DNA from: JBDHWG01 sp046328525
GTDB taxonomy: Bacteria; Chloroflexota; Anaerolineae; Epilineales; JAHCIE01
Direction of reading: 5' to 3'
Assembly (NCBI GenBank): GCA_046328525.1
Contig: JAXLWK010000003.1
Span: 620,001 to 684,000 of the forward strand
Length of the DNA: 64,000 nucleotides
Below, one piece after another: positions 24,879 through 33,852 of the stretch (its first letter is position 1; every line of letters begins with the position of its first letter). The notes beneath the pieces were generated by a model. That model was not told where the DNA came from. It did no database searches and worked only from the letters and a program-made list of their open reading frames with translations. The translations under genes and the position numbers were made by a program.

Positions 24879-26507
24879 ATGCGAATTCATCGGGCCATCC
24901 TGTTGCTGATCCTGGTTCTAGCCTTCGCCTTTTGGGGGGTGGCCGCTGCTCAAGGCCCGTCGCCGGCGCGCGCCCGCTCCCCGCGCGATGCGATGGGTCC
25001 GGCGTTTACCTACCAGGGCCGACTGGCGCGGAACGGAATCCCGATTGGGGGCAACGCGCCTGTCGCCTGCGACATGCAGTTTGGCCTGTGGGACAGCCTC
25101 AGCGAGGGTGGGCAGCTCGGCATCACCGACATCGAGAATGGGGTGACGGTGGCCAATGGCGTGTTCACCGCGCAGTTGAACAGCTCGGGGCTGTTCGGGG
25201 AGTATGCATTCGATGGGGAGGAGCGCTGGCTGGAGGTGCAGGTGAAGTGTCCGGGCGACGCCGACTTTGTGACGCTCGTCCCACGTCAGCCCATCACCGC
25301 CGCGCCGTTCGCCCTGTCCGCCAGCCAGGCGCTCGGCCTGCGGCTCCCGTTCGCCGCAGACGTGAACCTTAGCGCTGCGCCCGTCTCCATCACTAACGCG
25401 GGCGATGGGCCGGCGGTCTACGGGGAGCACAACAGCTCGGCTGGGACCACGGCCGGGATTGTGGGCCTGACCGCGTCTAGGACCGACGACGCCGCGGCCG
25501 TTGCCGGGTACGCGACCAGCTCGACGGGCCGGACCGTGGGAGTGTACGGGGAATCGGTTAGCACGCAGGTTGTCGCCGGAGACAAAGTTGGTGGCGGTGG
25601 CGATCCTGTCGCCTATGGCGTGGTCGGAAGGACACGCGCTTCGGGAGGCGCGGGTGTTTATGGGACGAACGACGCCACAACTAGCACCCCCACCGGGGTT
25701 CTGGGTACAGTCAGAGCAGCGGGCGGACGCGGGGTCGTTGGCGAGTCGGACGCGCTTAGCGGCTTCAGTGTCGGGGTCTTTGGCACGAGCCTTTCTCCTG
25801 GCGGCGCCGGCGGCTACTTCGAGAACACGAACGGCGGCATTGGAGCGCACATCTACGGCCAGGGCTCGGCGCGCGACGCGGCCGCACTGCGCGTGCGCAA
25901 CGTTCAGCAGGCCGCCGGGATGGCTGCCTACCTGACGAACAGTAGCAACTTCGCCACGGCTCATTTTGCTAACGGCGGCTCCGGCGAGGTGCTCTATCTT
26001 CAGAATGGCAGCGGTGACTTCATTCGGGCCGTCAACCAGCCGGAAACGGATATCAAGTTTAGGGTTACAACGTCGGGGGATGTCCGTGCCGACGGCGCGT
26101 TTGCCTCGCCGGCCGCCGACTTCGCCGAGATGTTGGGCGGCAAGGCCGGCCTGGAGCCGGGCGACGTGCTGGTTGTCGGCGAAGATGGCGAGCTGACACA
26201 GAGCACCGAGCCGTACCAGACGAGCGTGGTGGGCGTGTACTCGACCGCGCCGGGCTTCGTGGGGGGTCAGGCCATGGGCGATAGCGCCAAAGGCAAGGTG
26301 CCATTGGCTGTGGTGGGCGTGGCGCCTGTCAAAGTGACCGATGAGAACGGCGCCGTCAGGCCGGGCGACTTACTGACAACCTCGAAGACGCCGGGCCACG
26401 CGATGAAGGCGAAGCCAGACGCGCCGAATGGAACCATCGTCGGCAAAGCGCTCGAGGCGCACACCAATGGCATGGGCCGCATCCGCATGCTCGTCGTCCT
26501 GCACTAA
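24879..26507 (+). CDS. Secreted protein with GVYG-type repeats and a phage-tail-like C-terminal domain
   Basis: A 542-residue protein beginning with a signal peptide (MRIHRAILLLILVLAFAFWG, cleavage likely near VAAAQG). An N-terminal domain (about 45-165) contains AFTYQGRLARNGIPIGGN and QFGLWDSLSEGG. The middle (about 180-390) has irregular short repeats ending in Val-Tyr-Gly or Val-Phe-Gly (PAVYGEHN, VGVYGESV, AGVYGTND, VGVFGTSL). The C-terminal 130 residues (DFAEMLGGKAGLEPGDVLVV to the end) resemble the terminal domain of long beta-helical tail-fibre-like proteins. It is exported and probably surface-exposed; function unknown. A second exported protein follows 23 bp downstream. The AAAGGAG before 24879 fixes the start; the longer frame upstream has no signal peptide. 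Confidence 0.75.
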   Translation: MRIHRAILLLILVLAFAFWGVAAAQGPSPARARSPRDAMGPAFTYQGRLARNGIPIGGNAPVACDMQFGLWDSLSEGGQLGITDIENGVTVANGVFTAQLNSSGLFGEYAFDGEERWLEVQVKCPGDADFVTLVPRQPITAAPFALSASQALGLRLPFAADVNLSAAPVSITNAGDGPAVYGEHNSSAGTTAGIVGLTASRTDDAAAVAGYATSSTGRTVGVYGESVSTQVVAGDKVGGGGDPVAYGVVGRTRASGGAGVYGTNDATTSTPTGVLGTVRAAGGRGVVGESDALSGFSVGVFGTSLSPGGAGGYFENTNGGIGAHIYGQGSARDAAALRVRNVQQAAGMAAYLTNSSNFATAHFANGGSGEVLYLQNGSGDFIRAVNQPETDIKFRVTTSGDVRADGAFASPAADFAEMLGGKAGLEPGDVLVVGEDGELTQSTEPYQTSVVGVYSTAPGFVGGQAMGDSAKGKVPLAVVGVAPVKVTDENGAVRPGDLLTTSKTPGHAMKAKPDAPNGTIVGKALEAHTNGMGRIRMLVVLH

Positions 26508-26530
26508 GCCGGGCCAGTGAGGATTATCCC

Positions 26531-27235
26531 ATGCGACCACAACACTTACGCTGGTGGATCGTAGCCGCCGGGGTTGCGCTCGGTCTCGTCGTGGCGGGGG
26601 GCTTCGCGGAGTCGGGCAGCGGGTATGACCCGACGTGGGGTGTGGTTACCGGCGGCGGCGCGACTATGAGCGGCGGCGGCGGATACTCCCTGGCCGGGAG
26701 CATCGGCCAGTCAGGCGCGAACAGGCTCGGGGGTAGCGGTTACAGCTTGCAGGGAGGCTTTTGGGGCGCGAGCTTGGGCGGACCTCCGCCTTCCTTGACT
26801 CCCACGCCCACGGCGTCCGCCACAGCCACGGCGACCACCGCACCGACGAGCACGCGGACGCCCTCGCCAACCGCGACCGCCACGAGGACAGCGCCGACGG
26901 CCACGCGGACACCCTCCGCGACGGCGACCACGACGCCGACAACCACGGCCACCATCACCCGAACCCCTTTGCCGACAGCCACCATGACGGTAGCGACGGT
27001 GACAGCTACTGCATCGGCGACCGCGACACCTGCGCGGACCTCAACGGCTACGGCCACGTCAACGGCTACTGCATCGGCGACCGCGACGCCCTCGCGGACC
27101 TCCACCGGTACGGCCACGTCAACGGCGACGGCGACGGCGACGCCTGCGCAGACCTCAACGGCGACGGCTACTCCGACACCTATACCTCCGATGCGTCTGT
27201 ACCTGCCGCTCATCGCCGTCAATCAGGAGGGGTAG
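26531..27235 (+). CDS. Secreted Gly-rich/Thr-Pro-rich surface protein with YLPLI C-terminus
   Basis: A 234-residue exported protein. A signal peptide covers residues 1 to about 26. A glycine-rich repeat domain follows (WGVVTGGGATMSGGGGYSLA, GSIGQSGANRLGGSGYSLQG, GFWG). Then comes a low-complexity linker of about 130 residues made of TAT, TPT and SAT repeats, probably extended and possibly O-glycosylated. The end is PPMRLYLPLIAVNQEG. The W..GGG..GGGY.L.G.IGQ block and a terminal R/K-x-YLPL-I/V motif are recurrent in Chloroflexota surface proteins, from general knowledge. It follows the preceding secreted gene by 23 bp, so the two are likely expressed together. Confidence 0.72.
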   Translation: MRPQHLRWWIVAAGVALGLVVAGGFAESGSGYDPTWGVVTGGGATMSGGGGYSLAGSIGQSGANRLGGSGYSLQGGFWGASLGGPPPSLTPTPTASATATATTAPTSTRTPSPTATATRTAPTATRTPSATATTTPTTTATITRTPLPTATMTVATVTATASATATPARTSTATATSTATASATATPSRTSTGTATSTATATATPAQTSTATATPTPIPPMRLYLPLIAVNQEG

Positions 27236-27282
27236 AAGCGGCGTTCAGTGCGGCGCGCGTCTTCAACCGGCATGGTGTCAGG

Positions 27283-28650
27283 CTACGACTGTGAAGTCAT
27301 CTCCCAGTAGCGCGCCCAGGCCTGCAAGCCTTCGTACAGGCGGTGGACGCGGAAGAACTCGTTGGGCGCGTGGAAGTCCTCATCCGCCGTCGAGAAGGAG
27401 AAGAACACGGTGTCAATGCCCAGCAGGCGCTTGAACAACTCGCTGACAGGAAGCGTCCCGCCCATGCGCACCATGAGCGGTTCCTGGCTGTAGACTTCGG
27501 TCAAGGCGCAGCGGGCGACGGTGAGACCGACGTGGTCGGCGGGGATGCGGTACGGGTTGGCCTGGTGGCGGTCCGTGGTGATGGTCAGGCGGACGCCGCG
27601 CGGCACGTGGCTCTCCAGGTGGCGGACGACTTGCGCCAGCACAAGCTCCGGCTTCTGGCGCGCAACGAGGCGGCAGGTGATCTTGGCGTGGGCCTCGTGG
27701 GGCGTGACGGTCTTGCTGCCCGGCCCCATGTAGCCGCCCCACATTCCGTTGATCTCCAGCGTCGGGCGCGTCCACTGGCGCTCCAGCGTCGTGTAGCCCG
27801 GCTCGCCAAACACCTCCGGGGCGCCGACCTGCGCCAGGAAGCGGCCCTCGTCGAATGGCAGGTCGCGGATGGCGGCCTGTTCCTCGTCGGTCAGAACCTC
27901 CACGTCGTCGTAGAAGCCTTCGACGGCGATGCGGCCGTCCGGCGTGTGCAGGCTGGCGACTAGCTCGGCCATCGCGTGCAGGGCATTCGCCATCGAGCCG
28001 CCGTAACGGCCGGAGTGCAGGTCCTTGCTCGCGCCGGTCAGGGTTAGCTCCAGGGCGACCATACCGCGGCTTGACACGGTGATGGACGGCTCGTCAATGC
28101 GCCACATCGCGCCGTCCGCGGAGAGCACCCAATCGGCGGCGAGCAGGTCGCGGTGGTCGGCGATGAAGTGCTCAAGGCTGGGGCTGCCGATCTCCTCCTC
28201 ACCCTCGATCAGGAACTTGATGTTGACCGGCAACTCCCCTTGTGTGGCGAAGAAGGCTTCGGCCACCTTGATGGGGATAAACATCGGACCCTTGTCGTCG
28301 GAAACACCGCGCGCGTAGAGGCGGCCGTCGCGCACCTGCGGCTCGAAGGGGTCGCTCGTCCAGCGGTCGAGGGGATCGGGGGGCTGAACGTCGTAGTGGC
28401 CGTAGACCAGGAGCGTTGGCGCGGTGGGCGCGCCGAGCCACTCGGCATAGACGACCGGGTTGCGCTCCGTCTCGATGAAGCGCACATCGAGCGGGCCAGC
28501 GTGGCGCAGTTGATCGGCGACCCACTCGGCAGTGCGCTGTACGTCGGCGGCGTAGGCCGGGTCGGCGCTGACGCTGGGGATGCGGGCAAAGTCACACAGC
28601 TCGGCCAGGATGCGCTCCTGGTGGGCGCTTAGGTAGTCCTGTGGTGTCAT
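27283..28650 (-). CDS. M20 family dipeptidase
   Basis: A 455-residue zinc metallopeptidase of the M20/PepV-like dipeptidase group. Metal and catalytic residues are seen in LLVYGHYDVQPPDP (His and Asp), GVSDDKGPMFIPI (bridging Asp) and FLIEGEEEIGSPSLEHF (catalytic Glu and metal Glu). The C-terminal His is in FSTADEDFHAPNEFF. The central dimerisation lid domain (about 190-370) includes SRGMVALELTLTGASKDLHS. It hydrolyses dipeptides in the cytoplasm. The stop lies 47 bp from the end of the convergent surface-protein gene. A DUF1622 membrane gene precedes it by 12 bp, so they are probably co-transcribed. Confidence 0.92.
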   Translation of the reverse strand: MTPQDYLSAHQERILAELCDFARIPSVSADPAYAADVQRTAEWVADQLRHAGPLDVRFIETERNPVVYAEWLGAPTAPTLLVYGHYDVQPPDPLDRWTSDPFEPQVRDGRLYARGVSDDKGPMFIPIKVAEAFFATQGELPVNIKFLIEGEEEIGSPSLEHFIADHRDLLAADWVLSADGAMWRIDEPSITVSSRGMVALELTLTGASKDLHSGRYGGSMANALHAMAELVASLHTPDGRIAVEGFYDDVEVLTDEEQAAIRDLPFDEGRFLAQVGAPEVFGEPGYTTLERQWTRPTLEINGMWGGYMGPGSKTVTPHEAHAKITCRLVARQKPELVLAQVVRHLESHVPRGVRLTITTDRHQANPYRIPADHVGLTVARCALTEVYSQEPLMVRMGGTLPVSELFKRLLGIDTVFFSFSTADEDFHAPNEFFRVHRLYEGLQAWARYWEMTSQS

Positions 28651-28662
28651 GTCGGCTCGCTT

Positions 28663-29034
28663 TCAGACCTCCTGGGCGTCCGAGCCGTCGCGGGGCGCCT
28701 GCCAGGGCCAGCGACCTTCCAGCTCGACGACCAGGGACCAGCTCAGAAACGTGCGGATCAGGACCAGCAAGGCGAGGATGGAAACGTTCTGGATGCTCGG
28801 TTGAAGAGCGACCGTCCTGACGATATCGGCGGCCACGAGTACCTCCAGGCCCAGAAGCAGGATGCGGCCGAAGAGTCGGCGGAACTTGGTGTAGGCCGCT
28901 TGCGCATTGTGTTGGCGATACTGTTCATAGAGAGCCACAATCACAGCCAGGATCAGTCCGTTGACGATGATCAGAACCCCAATCGCCTCGATGATCCCTG
29001 CCAGCCCTTCCACCAAGCCCGAGAATTGCTCCAT
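28663..29034 (-). CDS. DUF1622 family membrane protein
   Basis: A 123-residue protein with three transmembrane helices: residues about 12-36 (IIEAIGVLIIVNGLILAVIV), 55-80 (RLFGRILLLGLEVLVAADIV) and 83-105. The KFRRLFGRILLLGLEVLVAAD segment is typical of DUF1622, a family of small inner-membrane proteins without known function. It lies 12 bp upstream of the M20 dipeptidase gene on the same strand. Confidence 0.85.
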   Translation of the reverse strand: MEQFSGLVEGLAGIIEAIGVLIIVNGLILAVIVALYEQYRQHNAQAAYTKFRRLFGRILLLGLEVLVAADIVRTVALQPSIQNVSILALLVLIRTFLSWSLVVELEGRWPWQAPRDGSDAQEV

Positions 29035-29170
29035 TACACAGTCCCGATTTCTATTGTTTGTGAGGCATTGTGGCGTTCACGACGCCGCGCGGTGAGGAAA
29101 TATCCGGTAAGGCAAGAGCATCAAAGGGGTAGAGGCAATCTGAATCGCATTGCCCACAGGAGATACCATT

Positions 29171-29596
29171 ATGGCTACAATGACGTCCCCCTCCGGCGGC
29201 TCGACACAACGCCGCCCCCTCGCGCGCATCTGGTTCAACACCCTCATCGCCTACGTTGTTGCGCTCGTCGTCAACGCAATACTCTATTTCATCGGCGCGG
29301 CGCTCGGCATGATGCCGACCAGCATCCTGACGCCGGCTGGCGCCGCGCTCGGCCTGACGGAGATCTTCGTGGTGACGACGGCGGCCATGTTGGGCGCCGG
29401 GATTCTGTTCTCTATCCTGAATTTCCTGGTACGGCGCTCCGACCTGTGGTTCGTGGCGATCGCTGTGGTCGTGCTGGTGATCTCGTTCACGTCGCCGCTG
29501 ATGCTGCCCGGCGCCCCGATTGGCATGATTGTGTTGCTGGAGATCATGCACATCGTTACGGCCGTCTCGGCCATCTACTTCCTCACCCGCCGATAG
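29171..29596 (+). CDS. Small four-helix membrane protein (DUF6069-like)
   Basis: A 141-residue protein starting MATMTSPSGG after AGGAGA. Four hydrophobic helices are evident at residues about 20-42, 55-78, 84-105 and 110-135. The arrangement WFNTLIAYVVALVVNAILYF, a short loop, then TEIFVVTTAAMLGAGILFSI is similar to DUF6069 proteins. There are no catalytic motifs. It is transcribed divergently from DUF1622 and convergently to the AOR gene. Function is not known. Confidence 0.62.
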   Translation: MATMTSPSGGSTQRRPLARIWFNTLIAYVVALVVNAILYFIGAALGMMPTSILTPAGAALGLTEIFVVTTAAMLGAGILFSILNFLVRRSDLWFVAIAVVVLVISFTSPLMLPGAPIGMIVLLEIMHIVTAVSAIYFLTRR

Positions 29597-29617
29597 CCGC
29601 CTGGCGTGCAGCGCTGG

Positions 29618-29680
29618 AGAGGCGCGGCGAACGCAGAGGGGTGGAATCTGTCCATGCGCCCCCGTATCCGCCGCGCCTCT
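29618..29680. terminator. Hairpin between convergent genes
   Basis: AGAGGCGCGGCG (29618-29629) and CGCCGCGCCTCT (29669-29680) are perfect 12-bp inverted arms around a 39-base spacer. The hairpin lies between the converging membrane-protein gene and the AOR gene. It has no U-tract, so termination is inferred from position only. Confidence 0.4.
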
Positions 29681-29702
29681 GCGGCGTCTTGCACTATACT
29701 CG

Positions 29703-31427
29703 CTACTCCACGCGCTCCGTGAGCGGCTCGAAGATGTCGTGGACGTCACTGCCGTGGAAACGGGCGGTCTGGTTCGTCGGCGGCAGCGGGTCTTCGTAGA
29801 AGAAGGCCGGCAGCTCGTCGTCGCCAGCGTCGAAGCCGGCCCGACGGTTGAACTCGTGCTCCATGCGCAGGGCGTCGCTGCCTAGCTCGGTGTAGAACTC
29901 CGGTGTCAGGCTGAGGCCGTGGGCGGTGTTGATGGCGTGGAAGATGAAGTCCAGGTTGGTGTTGGTCACACTGCGACCGAAGATGCACAGGCCGAGCGAG
30001 TCCTGCGCCGCCGTCTTCACCTGCTCCGACAGGCTCAGCTCCTTGAGCTTGTCCAGGTCCATCGGGCGGCTTTTCACGCGCGGCAGGTTCCCTACCGTGT
30101 GGTCCGCGCCCTGGGCCGTGGACATCATCGAGATGCCGGTGATCTCCACGACGCGCGGGTCGTAGGCGCTGATCGCCTGTTGCTTGATGACTGGCACGCG
30201 ACGCACGTTGTAGTGCGCACCCACGCGCGCCGTGCCTTGCGCCCACAGCCGCCCGTCCTCGCTGCCCTTGCGAATCTCGCCCAGCGCCTCCAGCATGAAC
30301 TTCACATCCCCGAACGGCGCGAGGCCCGCGTCCATCAGCACGGCCAGCATGGCGCCGGTCTCGATCGTGTCAATGCCCAGGTCGTTGGCGACGTAGTTGA
30401 GGAGCGCGAGTTGGTCCGGGTCGCCGATGCCGCAGTTCGTCCCCAGCAGCCCCAGTGTCTCGTACTCGACAGGTGATACGACTTCCTTGCCGTTCTCGTC
30501 CACGTAGACGTTGCTGCACTGGATGGTGCAGCCGGGCATGCAGGCGTGGGTGTGGTTGCCGCCCCGCGAGCGGTTCAGCGGCGCGATGTACTCGCCGCCC
30601 ATCTTGAACGCCTCACCCGCCTTGACGTCGGCGAACTGGCCGCTGCTGAAGTTGCGTGTCGGCAGACCGCCCATGTAGTTCTGCACGTCGGCCATGCCCA
30701 TCGTGCCGGTGGCCGCGTAGAAGCCCGTCACCACCTCATCGGCGAGCAGGAGCTTGCTGTAGCTCTTGGTCGCGTCGCGCACGCCCTTGGGGTCGTGGAA
30801 CTGCGGCACCCTGTCCAGGTCCAGGATGATGGCCTTGACGCGCTTCCTGCCCATGACAGCGCCGACACCGCCGCGCGCGGCCAGGCGCGAGGGGCGCAGG
30901 TCGGTGTCGCTGAACGCGATGCCCGCCAGTAGCCCCTGATACTCCCCCACCGGGCCGCACAGGGCGATGGCGACTTTGCGGCCATACTTCTCGTACAGCA
31001 GGCTCGCCGCTTCGAAGTTGCCCTTGCCCATGTAGGGTGTGGCGTCGTCGAAGTCAATGCCGCCGTCCTTCTTGAAGTGAATCACGAGCCAGTCCGGCGC
31101 CGCGCCGTGCAGGATGAAGCTGCTGAGGCGGAGGTGGCCCATGCCGTAGCCGAACGTCCCGCCGCCGTTGGCCTCCTTGATGCCGCCGGTCAGCGGGCTT
31201 TTGCAGCCGACGCTCGTGCGGTTGGCGTTGGAGAAGGTGCTGCCGGCGAACGGCCCGGCCGAGAAGATGAGCGGGTTCTCGGGCGACAGAGGCTCCACCT
31301 GCGCGACGCCCATGTCGAGCAAGGTCCGGGCGATGAGGTAGCGGCCCGCCTTCACCGCCTCGATGCCGCTCACGGCGCGGCTCTCAGTGTGGCCGTTCGC
31401 CAGATAGATGTCTACATGCTTACGCAT
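29703..31427 (-). CDS. Aldehyde:ferredoxin oxidoreductase family protein (tungstopterin enzyme), variant form
   Basis: A 574-residue AOR-family protein, somewhat short for the family. PLSPENPLIFSAGPFAGSTF and SPLTGGIKEANGGGTFGYGM mark the pterin-binding N-domain, and ARGGVGAVMGRKRVKAI is the usual second segment. The 4Fe-4S cysteines are C296, C300 and C304 (HACMPGCTIQC) plus the Cys of DSLGLCIFGR. The spacing is C-x3-C-x3-C where typical AORs have C-x2-C-x3-C, and the usual GGYxGxILRVDLT opening is missing. The ATG at 31427 has AGAGGA upstream; a longer frame is antisense junk. It follows a Mo-hydroxylase large subunit by 20 bp. The likely reaction is aldehyde to carboxylate with ferredoxin; the substrate is unknown. 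Confidence 0.85.
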   Translation of the reverse strand: MRKHVDIYLANGHTESRAVSGIEAVKAGRYLIARTLLDMGVAQVEPLSPENPLIFSAGPFAGSTFSNANRTSVGCKSPLTGGIKEANGGGTFGYGMGHLRLSSFILHGAAPDWLVIHFKKDGGIDFDDATPYMGKGNFEAASLLYEKYGRKVAIALCGPVGEYQGLLAGIAFSDTDLRPSRLAARGGVGAVMGRKRVKAIILDLDRVPQFHDPKGVRDATKSYSKLLLADEVVTGFYAATGTMGMADVQNYMGGLPTRNFSSGQFADVKAGEAFKMGGEYIAPLNRSRGGNHTHACMPGCTIQCSNVYVDENGKEVVSPVEYETLGLLGTNCGIGDPDQLALLNYVANDLGIDTIETGAMLAVLMDAGLAPFGDVKFMLEALGEIRKGSEDGRLWAQGTARVGAHYNVRRVPVIKQQAISAYDPRVVEITGISMMSTAQGADHTVGNLPRVKSRPMDLDKLKELSLSEQVKTAAQDSLGLCIFGRSVTNTNLDFIFHAINTAHGLSLTPEFYTELGSDALRMEHEFNRRAGFDAGDDELPAFFYEDPLPPTNQTARFHGSDVHDIFEPLTERVE

Positions 31428-31447
31428 CAGTTTGTTCCTCTTAAGGC

Positions 31448-33751
31448 CTACCCGTTCGTTTCCGGGTGCAGGCCGCTCCACAGGCGCTCCGGCTTCAGGG
31501 GTAGGTCGCAGATGCGAACGCCCGTGGCGTCCTTGACCGCGTTGCCGACGGCGGCCGCGCCGGCCACGATGGACGGCTCGCCGACGCCGCGCGCGCCGAA
31601 CGGCCCATTCGGGGACGGGTTCTCGACGAGAATGACCTCGTAGTTCGGCACGGTCGAGGGGCGCGGCATGACGTAATCCATGAAGCTGGCGGTGATGAGC
31701 TGCCCCGTCTCGTCGTAGACGAGCTCCTCCCACAGGCCGTAGCCGAGGCCCTGCGTCGCGCCGCCGTGGACCTGGCCCTCCACCATCAATGGGTTGATGG
31801 CGCGGCCCACATCCTGCACCACGACGTTCTGGAGTACGGCGATCTCGCCCGTGTTCGTGTCAACTTCGATCTCGGCGAGCTGGGCCGTGAAGCCGGGCGC
31901 CTGCATGCTGATGGCCGAGCCGCCGTTGCCGACGATGGGCGGGAAATTGCTTCCGCCGCGCCAGGTACGCTCGACGATGTTGGCGATGGACTCGCGCTTG
32001 TTCGGCACACCGCGCACTGACACGTAGCCGTCGGCCAGCTCCAGGTCCTGTGGGTCGGCCTCGAACATGTCAGAGGCGACGGCCAGGATTTGCTCCTTGA
32101 CGTCCTCGGCGGCCTTGAGGACCGCCGCGCCGACGGTGTACGTGATCTGGCTGCCGCCGCTGGGCGGGGCATACGGCACGGTGTCCGTCCCGCCGGAGAT
32201 GATTCGCACGTGGTCGGGGGAGACGCCCAATACCTCGGCGGCCAGCGCGACCATCGAGGTGTTCGAGCCGCTGACATCCACCGAGCCGATATGGACGTTG
32301 ATCGTCCCGTCGGAATCGACGCGGCAGACGGCCGACGCGGGCGACGTACCGCCGGGCCAGCCGCCGATGGCGAGGCCGACGCCGCGCCTGACGCTGCCGC
32401 CACCGTTGGCCTGGGTCTGCGCGCGGTTCCGCCACAGCGGGTGCTCGGCGATGCGGTCAATGCACTCCTTGAGGCCGATGCTCGGCCAGGGCCGACCGTC
32501 GGGCATCGGGTCGCCGGTCTGGATGGCGTTCTGGCGGCGGAATTCGAGCGGATCGAGGCCGAGGGCCTCGGCCATGTCGGCGATGTTGGATTCGATGGCG
32601 AAGGTCGCCTGGGGCGCGCCGGGCGCGCGGTACGCGCCGACCTGAGGCTTGTGGGTCAGCACCTCGAAGCCGCGCACCTCCAGGTTCGGGAAACGGTAGT
32701 AGCCCGCCAGGAGCGTGCAGACGATGCCGGCGAGGCCGAAGGGGAACGCGCCGGTGTCTACGAGGACGCGCGCCTGGAGGGCCGTCACGCTGCCGTCGCG
32801 CTTCGCGCCGGTCTTGAGATGGATGACCGTGGCCGGCGAGGGCGTCGTGGTGAGGAAGTCTTCGCTGCGCGTCAGCACTAGCCGCACCGGCTTAGCCAGG
32901 GCGACCGACGTTGCCGCGACCAGTGGCTCGATGATGCCGTACTTTGCGCCGAAGCCGCCGCCGACCTTCGTCGGAATGACCGTGACCTTGCTCTTGGGCA
33001 GCTTGAGGAGGCGCGCCGACTCGTCGCGCACGCCGAACTGGCCCTGGGTGGACGTCCAGATCGTCAGCTCTTCGCGGATCGGGTCCCACGACGCGACGGC
33101 GGCGTGCGGCTCCAGGTAGGCCTGGTGGACGATGCCGATGCGGTAGGTGCGCTCGATGATGACGTCGGACTCGGCGAAGCCCGCGCCGATGTCGCCCCGG
33201 TCGAAGTTGACGGTTCCCGACAGGTTGCCGTGGGACGTCGGCTTCTCGTCGTCGGCCACCGCGCCCGCGTGGATCTCGGCCAGGTTGACTTCGTCTTTCG
33301 GGATGCCGTTCGGCCACACGAGGGGGGCGTCCGGCTCCAGGGCCAGCTCAGGGTCAACGATCGCCGGTAGCTCCTCGTAGTCCACAAACACCCCGTCGGC
33401 CCCGTCGGCCGCGGCCCCCTCGGTCTCGCCGACGACAATCACGACCGGCTGGCCGCGGAAGATCACGCGGTCCCGAGCGAGTGTCGCGCTGTTGCGGTTC
33501 GTCGGCGTGCGGCCCCGCGTCGGCAGGTCGTCGGCGGTCAGCACCGCGACGACGCCGGGTACTTCGAGGGCCGGGGACGTGTCAATGGACAGGATTCGGG
33601 CGTGGGCATACGGGCTGAGGACAAGCCGCGCGTGCAGCATGCCGGGCAGGATGCTGTCAGCGGAATACCGCGCCTGGCCCGTCACCTTTTCCAGGCCATC
33701 GGCCAGGGGAATGCGACGTCCGACAGTCTTGAGGTCGGGTTGAGCAGTCAT
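31448..33751 (-). CDS. Molybdenum hydroxylase large subunit (xanthine dehydrogenase/aldehyde oxidase-like), second copy
   Basis: A 767-residue molybdopterin-binding subunit. The N-terminal hammerhead begins VGRRIPLADGLEKVTGQARY. Cofactor segments include TKVGGGFGAKYGIIEP and QVGAYRAPGAPQATFAIE, and the C-terminal GARGVGEPSIVAGAA carries the catalytic Glu. The AYRAPG loop separates it from CO dehydrogenases and from the first copy at 16878-19163. It is closer to aldehyde- or purine-type hydroxylases. No FAD or 2Fe-2S subunit genes flank it. Instead the next gene, 20 bp downstream, is an AOR-family gene, an unusual pairing of a Mo hydroxylase and a W-type enzyme. Confidence 0.87.
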   Translation of the reverse strand: MTAQPDLKTVGRRIPLADGLEKVTGQARYSADSILPGMLHARLVLSPYAHARILSIDTSPALEVPGVVAVLTADDLPTRGRTPTNRNSATLARDRVIFRGQPVVIVVGETEGAAADGADGVFVDYEELPAIVDPELALEPDAPLVWPNGIPKDEVNLAEIHAGAVADDEKPTSHGNLSGTVNFDRGDIGAGFAESDVIIERTYRIGIVHQAYLEPHAAVASWDPIREELTIWTSTQGQFGVRDESARLLKLPKSKVTVIPTKVGGGFGAKYGIIEPLVAATSVALAKPVRLVLTRSEDFLTTTPSPATVIHLKTGAKRDGSVTALQARVLVDTGAFPFGLAGIVCTLLAGYYRFPNLEVRGFEVLTHKPQVGAYRAPGAPQATFAIESNIADMAEALGLDPLEFRRQNAIQTGDPMPDGRPWPSIGLKECIDRIAEHPLWRNRAQTQANGGGSVRRGVGLAIGGWPGGTSPASAVCRVDSDGTINVHIGSVDVSGSNTSMVALAAEVLGVSPDHVRIISGGTDTVPYAPPSGGSQITYTVGAAVLKAAEDVKEQILAVASDMFEADPQDLELADGYVSVRGVPNKRESIANIVERTWRGGSNFPPIVGNGGSAISMQAPGFTAQLAEIEVDTNTGEIAVLQNVVVQDVGRAINPLMVEGQVHGGATQGLGYGLWEELVYDETGQLITASFMDYVMPRPSTVPNYEVILVENPSPNGPFGARGVGEPSIVAGAAAVGNAVKDATGVRICDLPLKPERLWSGLHPETNG

Positions 33752-33852
33752 TCGGAGGCTCCCTTTGGTGTGACTATGCGACGCATGAGCGGTGAAAGAT
33801 GTGCAGCGGATATGCTTAGATTCTAGTACACCCCGGCAAGTTTGGGGCGGGC

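Noticed and set aside
24605..24880. 91-residue hydrophobic minus-strand ORF
   Set aside because: It overlaps the promoter and start codon of the secreted gene and the dipeptidase fragment, and has no ribosome binding site.
26740..27222. Minus-strand Val/Ala-rich ORF and plus-frame His/Asp-rich ORF over the secreted gene
   Set aside because: They are shadows of the Thr/Pro-rich linker of the secreted protein, lacking ribosome binding sites and signal peptides.
31428..31733. N-terminal extension of the AOR gene to 31733
   Set aside because: The added 102 residues are antisense-like and overlap the preceding Mo-hydroxylase gene in another frame. The ATG at 31427 has a ribosome binding site.
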